NCBI GenBank assembly: GCA_013215515.1
Contig: JABSPC010000184.1
Span: 1 to 8,817, forward strand
Length of the DNA stretch: 8,817 nt
DNA from: Crocinitomicaceae bacterium
Lineage (GTDB): Bacteria; Bacteroidota; Bacteroidia; Flavobacteriales_D; Crocinitomicaceae
Direction: 5' to 3'
Made by a program: the position numbers and the translations under genes. Under the pieces are notes generated by a model. That model was given only the letters and a program-made list of their open reading frames with translations, had not been told where the DNA came from and did no database searches. Within the stretch, counting starts at the first letter, position 1. Every line of letters begins with the position of its first letter. Shown piece after piece: positions 1 to 6,500 of the stretch.

Positions 1-1
1 C

Positions 2-1906
2 GAGTTCTTCTTGAATGGTGTCTCTCAAGGCCCATTAAGTGCAAGTAACACTTACAGTTCATCAACATTAAATGATTTAGATGAGATTACTTTTACAGGA
101 TACTCAAATTCAACCCTATGTACTCAACCATTTAGCGACTATATTTTGATGAATGTAATTGATGAGCCAACAATCACTGCTCTATCAAACATTAATTTTT
201 GCGAAGGGGATTCCGTTATTCTAGTAAGTAATCTTGAGTTAGGAAATCAGTGGTACGTGGATGGGAATCCCATTGCTGGTGCAACGGACACTTCATACGT
301 GGCCTATTCTTCTGGAGCATATTCTCTAGACGTAACTTCTGGAGGTATTGGTACAGTTTGGTCATTTGGCCAGAACGCTACGGGTAGTTTCGGAAATGGA
401 GATAACTTCAATTATGCTGACCCAACAGTTGGAGTTTCATCAGAAGTATTCTCTCAATTATCTTCTGGGTTTGATTTCTTACTAGGCGTAACAACAAATA
501 ACGAAGTTTACGCTTGGGGTGAAAATAGTTCAGGGCAATTGGGAGACGGAACTTATACAAGTTCAAATGTTCCACAAATAGTCCCAACTTTAGCAAACAT
601 CAAAAACGTTGCGACAACGGAATCAAGTTCGATGGCCGTTACAACAACTGGAGAGGTATACGTTTGGGGGAACAATACGGAAGGGCAGCTTGCAACTGGT
701 AATACATCTGTTGTTAACTTCCCATTCTTAAATGCAGCGTTAGCAAATACTGACTCAATTGCTGGTGGTAAAACTCACTTTATAATCCTAAAAAATGACG
801 GTACTGTTTGGACGGTAGGTAATAACGATGCCGGACAACTTGGACAGGGTAATCTAACCTTTTCTTACTCGGCAGTTCAAGTTCCAGGACTTGCAAATGT
901 TGTTTCTATTGGTGCTGGAGAATACCACAGTTTTGCAATTGACAATAATGGGGACTTATATGTTTGGGGTAATAATGGAACTGGTCAGCTCGGACTAAAC
1001 GATTTAATGAATAGATTGAATCCAACTTTATCACCTTTGAAAAACATTATCAACGCACAAGGTGGGGCAAATCACAGTGCGTTCTTATCATCAAATGAAA
1101 CGGTTTACACTTCAGGTGGAAATGCATTTGGTCAATTAGGAACTGGAAACTTGATTAGTACAATGGTTCCTGTTCAAACAACTTTATATGGAGCTGATAT
1201 GATCTCAACCGGTCAATACTCTACTTTGGTGAAAAGAACGGATATGTCGGTATTTGGATTTGGTAACAATACTGAAGAACAATTATCTTCATTAAACGGA
1301 TCTACGATCAGTACACCTGAACACATCTTTGATCTTGAAGGTGTTACATTCATTGAGGCGAGTAAATCATCATCCCACTTTATCTATAATGAAGACCAAT
1401 TATGTTCTTCTCAAGCTGTGATTGTTGATGCGATGACAGTGCCGCAAGCTACGATAATAGCAAGTGGAGATACACTTTCAACTGAATTAGCCGTTTCTTA
1501 TCAATGGTATTTCGAAGGAAATCCAATACCTAGTGCCAACACTCAGACCCACTTAGCAAACACATCTGGTAATTATTTTGTTGAAGTCGTTTACGCTAAC
1601 GGTTGTTCAAGTGTTTCTGCAGTTTATTACCACAGTATGGTGTCTATTGATAACCTTTCATTAGGTAATGTCAATGTATTCCCTATTCCAACAAATGATG
1701 TAATTAACATACAGTTGTCCGAAAATGTTATAGAGATGACAAATGTTGTAATTACGGATCAGTTTGGACGAATAGTAAAGGAAGCTTTGTTTAACAATGC
1801 ATTGCTTTCAATTAATGTTTCAGAACTCGAAAACGGAATCTATCACATTTTTGTGCAGAATTCTATTGTTTCAGGAAATATTCGTTTTGTTAAATCACCA
1901 AAGTAA
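2..1906 (+). CDS. T9SS-exported protein with Ig-like modules and a seven-bladed RCC1-type beta-propeller (5' partial)
   Basis: The frame is open to the left edge (E-F-F before the TTG at 11), so this is the C-terminal part of a longer protein and the TTG is not a credible start. Residues are counted from that TTG (631 to the stop). Residues 1-50 resemble the end of a repeated adhesin-type module (GVSQG...SSTLND). Residues 52-112 look Ig-like (CEGDSV, QWY.DGNPI, SGAY). Residues 111-460 hold seven RCC1-type repeats with WGxNxxGQLG motifs. Residues 465-478 look like an Ig closing strand. Residues 480-540 are a second Ig-like domain (QWY.EGNPI, SGNY, NGCSS). Residues 551-631 are a T9SS type A sorting domain. 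The protein is expected to cross the outer membrane by T9SS and be anchored or released outside the cell. RCC1 propellers are usually binding platforms; no enzyme motif is visible and the ligand is unknown. The missing N-terminus should carry a Sec signal peptide and perhaps more modules. Confidence 0.9.
   Translation, partial: EFFLNGVSQGPLSASNTYSSSTLNDLDEITFTGYSNSTLCTQPFSDYILMNVIDEPTITALSNINFCEGDSVILVSNLELGNQWYVDGNPIAGATDTSYVAYSSGAYSLDVTSGGIGTVWSFGQNATGSFGNGDNFNYADPTVGVSSEVFSQLSSGFDFLLGVTTNNEVYAWGENSSGQLGDGTYTSSNVPQIVPTLANIKNVATTESSSMAVTTTGEVYVWGNNTEGQLATGNTSVVNFPFLNAALANTDSIAGGKTHFIILKNDGTVWTVGNNDAGQLGQGNLTFSYSAVQVPGLANVVSIGAGEYHSFAIDNNGDLYVWGNNGTGQLGLNDLMNRLNPTLSPLKNIINAQGGANHSAFLSSNETVYTSGGNAFGQLGTGNLISTMVPVQTTLYGADMISTGQYSTLVKRTDMSVFGFGNNTEEQLSSLNGSTISTPEHIFDLEGVTFIEASKSSSHFIYNEDQLCSSQAVIVDAMTVPQATIIASGDTLSTELAVSYQWYFEGNPIPSANTQTHLANTSGNYFVEVVYANGCSSVSAVYYHSMVSIDNLSLGNVNVFPIPTNDVINIQLSENVIEMTNVVITDQFGRIVKEALFNNALLSINVSELENGIYHIFVQNSIVSGNIRFVKSPK
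248..334 (+). repeat. Ig-like core segment, copy 1 (before the propeller)
   Basis: Residues 80-108 of the first protein run from QWYVDGNPI to SGAYSLDV. They align without gaps to residues 498-526, with 13 of 29 positions identical (QWY, GNPI, two alanines, SG, Y and V among them). This is the W...SG.Y core of the Ig-like modules common in Bacteroidota surface proteins. An upstream FCEGDSV at 63-69 supplies the first cysteine. The usual NGC closing motif does not follow; the chain enters the propeller instead. Confidence 0.7.
341..1390 (+). repeat. Seven RCC1-type propeller repeats, 50-residue period
   Basis: The WG-like strand motif occurs seven times: VWSFG (residues 116-120), VYAWG (166-170), VYVWG (216-220), VWTVG (266-270), LYVWG (316-320), VYTSG (365-369) and VFGFG (414-418). 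The steps are 50, 50, 50, 50, 49 and 49 residues. Five copies (2 to 6) keep GQL followed by G or A; the first has GSFG and the last EQLS. The complementary half-repeat (G..H..A.. type, for example GAGEYHSFAI) also occurs seven times and ends with SKSSSHFIY at 451-459. The array therefore begins with one half of a blade and ends with the other half, the usual velcro closure of a seven-bladed propeller. The copies have diverged at the DNA level, so this is not a recent tandem duplication. Confidence 0.9.
1502..1588 (+). repeat. Ig-like core segment, copy 2 (after the propeller)
   Basis: Residues 498-526 run from QWYFEGNPI to SGNYFVEV and match copy 1 in length and pattern. This copy is followed directly by YANGCSS (528-534), the standard closing strand of such modules, and then by the linker to the sorting domain. 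Confidence 0.7.
1661..1903 (+). other. T9SS type A C-terminal sorting domain
   Basis: The last 81 residues show the layout of the Por secretion system C-terminal domain: NVNVFPIPTNDVINI (553-567), a middle strand ITDQFGRIVK (581-590), SINVSELENGIYHIFV (600-615) and the closing RFVK (625-628). In the known system this domain takes the cargo through the outer-membrane translocon and is usually cleaved by the sortase PorU, often with attachment to A-LPS. The normal PNP motif reads PIP here, with Ile for Asn. The remaining landmarks are intact, so I still expect it to function. Confidence 0.88.
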
Positions 1907-1968
1907 TTAGGAATCAAAGAACACGAAAGTTTAACAGTCTTTTTATTAATAAGTATTTTATTTAACAC

Positions 1969-1999
1969 TTTGAATCGAGGATTTCATTCTCTACATTTG
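1969..1999 (+). promoter_or_regulatory. Bacteroidota-type promoter for the saccharopine dehydrogenase gene
   Basis: TTTG at 1969-1972 is followed after 19 bases by TACATTTG at 1992-1999, a full match to the Bacteroidota -33 (TTTG) and -7 (TAnnTTTG) elements at normal spacing. Transcription should begin around 2003-2007, giving a leader of only about 12-16 bases before the ATG at 2019. No Shine-Dalgarno sequence is present; the leader is AT-rich, as is normal in this phylum. The site implies transcription independent of the upstream gene. Confidence 0.65.
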
Positions 2000-2018
2000 A
2001 TTAACGACAATATATTTT

Positions 2019-3359
2019 ATGAAAAACATCCTTGTTCTCGGCGCCGGACTTTCGTCTTCTTCACTTATTAGATACCTATTGGAAAATTCAGTTGAAAACG
2101 ACTGGAAAGTATGTATTGTAGATCAAGATATTGATATGGTTCAGTCAAAAATCGACGGTCATATTAATGGAAAGGCAATGTCATTTAACGCTATTTATGC
2201 TGAACAAAGGCGTCCGGAAATAGAGAAAGCGGATTTAGTAATATCAATGCTTCCGGCTCGATTTCACGTTCCAATTGCAGAAGATTGCATAACCTATAAA
2301 ACCGACCTCATCACACCTTCATACATCTCAGAAGAAATGCGTGAATTGGATGAGAAGGCTAAAGAAGCAGGAATCGTAATTATGAATGAAATTGGCGTTG
2401 ATCCAGGAATTGATCACATGAGTGCCATGAAAATCATTCATGAAATTAAGGAACGCGGAGGGAAGTTGACCAGTTTTAAATCATTTACTGGAGGATTAAT
2501 TGCACCTGAAAGCGACAACAATCCTTGGAACTACAAATTTACTTGGAATCCAAGAAATGTTGTTTTAGCGGGCCAAGGAGGAGCTGCTAGTTTCCTTCGT
2601 AATGGACGACACAAATACATTCCGTACAATCGTCTTTTTGGACGATTAGAGAATATTACGATTGACGGGTATGGCGATTTTGTTGGGTATGCCAACCGTA
2701 ATTCACTTTCATACAGAGAGACATATGGAATAGAAGATATTCCAACCATTTTTAGAGGAACACTCCGTCGACCAGGGTATTGCAAAGCATGGGATATTTT
2801 CATTGAATTGGGAATGACTGATGACTCATATAGCATGGAGAACACAGCGAATTTAACTCCTCGTACCTTCTTAAATTCTTTTCTTCCATACAATCCGTCA
2901 AGACCGGTTGAAGACAAGTTCAAAGATTTTATCAGAGAAGATAGAATGGACTCTTTTGAACGATTTGAATGGCTAGGTCTCTTCAAGGATGAGCCAATTG
3001 TTGGAATTGAAAATGCTACACCAGCCCAAGTTCTTCAGAAGATCCTAGTGGATAAGTTATCACTCGAAGAAGGAGATAAAGATATGCTTGTAATGGTGCA
3101 TGAATTCGAATATGAATTGAACGGAGAAAAGAGCCAAATTACTTCTCACATGGTAAACATTGGTGAAGATCAAATTTATACCTCAATGTCTAACACTGTT
3201 GGTTTGCCCACAGCTATTTGCGCCAAAATGATCCTAAATGGAACATTAAAATCAAAAGGTGTTACTCTTCCAGTTCAAAAGGAAGTTTATACTCCAATAC
3301 TGGAAGAGCTAGAGAAGTTCGATATTCGTTTTGTTGAAAAGGAGCTTGCCCTAAATTAG
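2019..3359 (+). CDS. Saccharopine dehydrogenase (LYS9/AASS C-terminal type)
   Basis: This cytoplasmic NAD(P)-dependent enzyme is expected to interconvert saccharopine with L-glutamate and alpha-aminoadipate semialdehyde. In bacteria that make lysine by the diaminopimelate route this usually means lysine breakdown. The 446 residues match the length of the fungal LYS9-type enzyme. Visible landmarks are the Rossmann motif VLGAG (6-10), SMLPARFH (76-83), the family signature GVDPGIDHM (126-134), GQGGAASFLRNG then YIPYNRLF (185-207), RGTLRRPGYCKAW (246-258) and the C-terminal SNTVGLPTAICAKMI (391-405). The ATG at 2019 is well supported: an in-frame TGA at 1998-2000 leaves no earlier start, and it puts the Rossmann motif at the expected N-terminal position. 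The partner lysine-2-oxoglutarate reductase is not in the window, so the exact pathway direction is inferred. Other family oxidoreductases are possible but less likely given the GVDPGIDHM region and the length. Confidence 0.9.
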   Translation: MKNILVLGAGLSSSSLIRYLLENSVENDWKVCIVDQDIDMVQSKIDGHINGKAMSFNAIYAEQRRPEIEKADLVISMLPARFHVPIAEDCITYKTDLITPSYISEEMRELDEKAKEAGIVIMNEIGVDPGIDHMSAMKIIHEIKERGGKLTSFKSFTGGLIAPESDNNPWNYKFTWNPRNVVLAGQGGAASFLRNGRHKYIPYNRLFGRLENITIDGYGDFVGYANRNSLSYRETYGIEDIPTIFRGTLRRPGYCKAWDIFIELGMTDDSYSMENTANLTPRTFLNSFLPYNPSRPVEDKFKDFIREDRMDSFERFEWLGLFKDEPIVGIENATPAQVLQKILVDKLSLEEGDKDMLVMVHEFEYELNGEKSQITSHMVNIGEDQIYTSMSNTVGLPTAICAKMILNGTLKSKGVTLPVQKEVYTPILEELEKFDIRFVEKELALN

Positions 3360-3391
3360 AGTCTTCTGAATTGAACTGAACCTTTTATTAA

Positions 3392-3421
3392 ATGTACAGT
3401 CATCTATAAATCGTATTTTTA
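3392..3421 (+). promoter_or_regulatory. Weak candidate promoter for the macroglobulin gene
   Basis: TATTTTTA at 3414-3421 differs from TAnnTTTG only at the last base. ATG at 3392-3394, one mismatch from TTG, lies 19 bases upstream. The box ends 18 bases before the start codon, nearly the same geometry as the better promoter at 1969-1999 (19 bases). Both elements are imperfect and AT-rich sequence gives such matches by chance, so this is tentative. Confidence 0.3.
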
Positions 3422-3423
3422 GA
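3403..3423. repeat. AT-rich inverted repeat in the gap before the macroglobulin gene
   Basis: The arms TCTATAAAT and ATTTTTAGA are separated by CGT and pair at eight of nine positions, with one T-T mismatch. The right arm overlaps the -7-like box of the macroglobulin gene. It could be an operator or a weak transcript-end hairpin for the saccharopine dehydrogenase gene. It lacks GC pairs and a T-run beyond the stem, so a terminator role is doubtful. Confidence 0.4.
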
Positions 3424-3439
3424 TCGCTAATCACATTTA

Positions 3440-3508
3440 ATGAAAAATCACATTTATTATAGCTTAACCGTTCTCGTATTTTCGTTGTTCTTAATGTCAC
3501 CGTCTTGC
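3440..3508 (+). other. Probable lipoprotein signal peptide of the macroglobulin
   Basis: Residues 1-23 comprise a short basic N-terminus (MKN), a hydrophobic core LTVLVFSLFLM (9-19) and SPSC ending at Cys23. Ser at -1 fits a lipobox, while Pro at -2 and Ser at -3 are loose but tolerated in Bacteroidota. The following residues are acidic and polar (ESDTSE), typical of a mature lipoprotein tether. Inner- versus outer-membrane placement cannot be decided here. Confidence 0.65.
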
Positions 3509-6500
3509 GAAAGCGATACGAGTGAATATTCGGAAACGCCTAAAACATTAACTGAACTGAGCCCTGCTCTCGCCGATCCGGTTATTGATCCGCTCTCATT
3601 TGTTTTCAATGGTGACTATACTGATCTCTGGAAACAGGTTGATTCCCTTAATAGTCTCGAGCTATACGCATCTGCATTGAATATTGTTGAAGTCATTTTC
3701 ACATCTGCTAAAGAGGAGAATAATGCCCCTCAAGTCATAAAATCAGTAATCCATAAGATGAAGTACAACTCTTATCTAAAAGAGGATGATTTCATTTTGG
3801 CCTTGGCAGAATTAGATGAACTCGCCAAAGAATCAGATTTCCCTCTAAAACAGATCATTCACTCAGTTACTGCGCAAACTTATTGGGGGTATTATGAGCA
3901 ACATCGATGGCAGTTCATGAATAGAACCGAAACCGTTGATTTTGAAAACACCGATGTTCGAACCTGGGACCTGAATAAAATTTCCGACGAAGTGAATCGC
4001 CATTTTATGCTTTCAATGACTTCTAAAGACAGCTTACAGAAAACCAACATTGTAGATTTTTCGGAAATCTTATCAGGATTCGGCTTTGATCATGAACAAC
4101 GTCCGACTTTATACGATTTATTGGCGCATAGCGCACTTGACTTTTTTAGTAATACTGAACCCGCTTTAACTCGACCTCAAAATAAATTTATTGTTAAAGG
4201 AACCACATACTTCAACACGGATGCGACTTTCTTAGCCACTTCAACAGATTTTGAAGATCCAGGGTCAAATGTTCGAAGAGCCGTCATAGTTCTTAAAGAA
4301 TTGACGCGATTTCATATGAAAGATGAAAAGCCGGAAGCACGTGTAGATTTGAACTTAAAGAGGCTTGCTTTTTCAAGAAATCATTCCGTTGAAGAAAACA
4401 AAGAAGAATTATACATCAGGGCTTTGGAACTATTATCAACCCAAAACCCAAACCACGAAGTGTTCGCGGAGATAAGATACCAATGCGCTCTGTATTATCG
4501 TGATCAAGGAAACCATTATTCTAGTCCAAATCAAGACAATAGATGGGACAAAAATAAAGCCATTGCAATTTGTGAAGATGCTATTAAAAAATTCCCTACA
4601 TCCTTAGGCGCTGGTCAATGTAAAAGTTTGAAGGTTGAAATAGAAATCAAGAGCTTATCGTTCAAAACTGAAGATGCATATGCCCCAAATTCCAATGGGA
4701 AAATGCTCATCAGTTATGGAAATATAAACAAGCTTTATTTCAAAAAAGTAAAAGTGAATTGGGTCTATTATATGAAACAGGATTTATACGGTGAGGAACG
4801 TATTAAAGACCTTCTCAAAAAGCCGATAGTTGAAGAATGGGTACAGGAATTAGAGAACCCTGGCGACTATCAAAATCATAGCACTGAAGTATTAATTAAA
4901 TCTAACGATCTTGGACAATATGTAATCCTCGCATCTTACAACAAAGACTTTAAGTTGGACTCAAATGCAATCGCTGTTGGCTCCTATTGGGCAACCAACC
5001 TGAGTTATACGTTTCGCAGAAATGCAAATCAAACCGTTGACGTAATAGTAACTGATAGGGAAACAGGAAAGCCGATTAAAGACGCTAAGGGGACCGTTTA
5101 TTTACAGAAATACAATTACACTGCTCGCAAAAACAAACTCACAAAACAAGAATCGTATCGAACAGATGCGTTCGGTATGTTCACCGTTAAATCTCAATCC
5201 CAGTATCGTTATTTTTATGTGGATTTGATTCATGGAGCGGACCACTATAACAATACAAATCAACTTTATCAATATAGGAATTACGCGAAGGATGAAAGTC
5301 ATAGTACGACGACGCTTTTCACGGACCGAAGTATTTACCGCCCTGGTCAAACAATCTATTTTAAAGGAATTAATATTCGTCACAACAAGGATATTCACAC
5401 CTTGGAAAAAGGAAAAAAGTCGACTGTTCTGTTTTATGATAACAATTCGCAAAAGATTACTTCATTGGACGTAGTGTCCAATGAGTACGGAACTTTCCGT
5501 GGCTCTTTTACCGCTCCTTCTGGCGTCTTAAATGGGCGTATGAGAATTCAAACAAAAACTGGATCTAAATACATTTCAGTTGAGGAATACAAACGGCCAA
5601 AATTTGAAGTCGAATTCAATCCAATAGAAGGCGTTTTTAAAATTGGTCAGGACATCAAAGTCCAAGGAACAGGTAAAGCATATGCCGGCTCTAACATTGA
5701 TGGAGCAAAAGTAAGTTATCGAGTAACTCGCTCTGCCAATTTCCCTTCTTGGTCAATTTATCGTTGGGGATATTATCCTCATTCAGCATCTATTGAAGTT
5801 GCAAATGGAGAAACCAAAACAGATGAAAAGGGTGGATTTACCATTGAATTCAAAGCGAAAGAAGACCCGTCGATCACGAAGTCATTTTACCCGACATATT
5901 CATATCAAGTTAGCGCAGACGTGACAGACGTTAATGGAGAAACACACAGTTCATCCCAATGGGTTGTTGTCGGATACAATTGCATGAACGTGTCAATGGC
6001 GATTCAAGAAACGGTAGAAAGAGATGGGAAGAATGAATTTACTATTTACACGAAAAATTTAAATGGTCAAGATGTCAATGCAAAAGGTACGGTAAAAGTC
6101 ACACGGTTGATTGAGCCAGAGGGTCTATTTAGAACTTCGCTTTGGAGTAAGCCAGACATCCAAAGATTTAAGAAGTCCGAATATAGAAAGTTGTTTCCAC
6201 ATGATGTTTACGATGAAAAGACAGATATTAAAGACTACGAGCGAGGTGAACAAATCTATACGACTTCATTTGATACTGAGAAAAGAGATACTGTGGATTT
6301 TACGACGCTTAAAACATGGAAACCTGGGCGTTATGTTGTCGATATTGAATCAATCGACGCATTCGGAGAAAAGGTAACCGAAGCAAGATATATTAAGGTT
6401 ATCGACAAGAATTTAAAACCCAATCCAACCAATGATATTTGGTCATTTGTACCACTGAAAATCCGTTGTCAGCCCGGAGAAAATGCTGAATTTCTAATTT

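Noticed and set aside
11..13. TTG as the start codon of the first gene
   Set aside because: The frame is open upstream to the window edge, and the sequence there (E-F-F-L-N-G-V-S) continues a recognisable surface-protein module, so the gene begins outside the window.
1927..1948. Possible terminator after the first gene (GAAAG...CTTTT followed by T-rich sequence)
   Set aside because: The stem is only five pairs including a G-T wobble, with a nine-base loop and almost no GC; it is too weak to call.
1943..1952. Perfect palindrome TTATTAATAA between the first two genes
   Set aside because: A ten-base palindrome of A and T only is expected by chance in such an AT-rich gap; no second copy or promoter overlap supports an operator.
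2531..2986. A 151-codon open frame on the - strand inside the saccharopine dehydrogenase gene
   Set aside because: It lies wholly antisense to a strongly recognised enzyme, resembles no family I know and has no start context of its own; it is a shadow frame.
5102..5474. Overlapping open frames on both strands inside the macroglobulin gene
   Set aside because: The macroglobulin frame is uninterrupted here and carries the MG2 signature. The alternative frames give basic, low-complexity translations typical of shadows. The same holds for 408-596, 6111-6377, 7510-7710 and 8436-8621.
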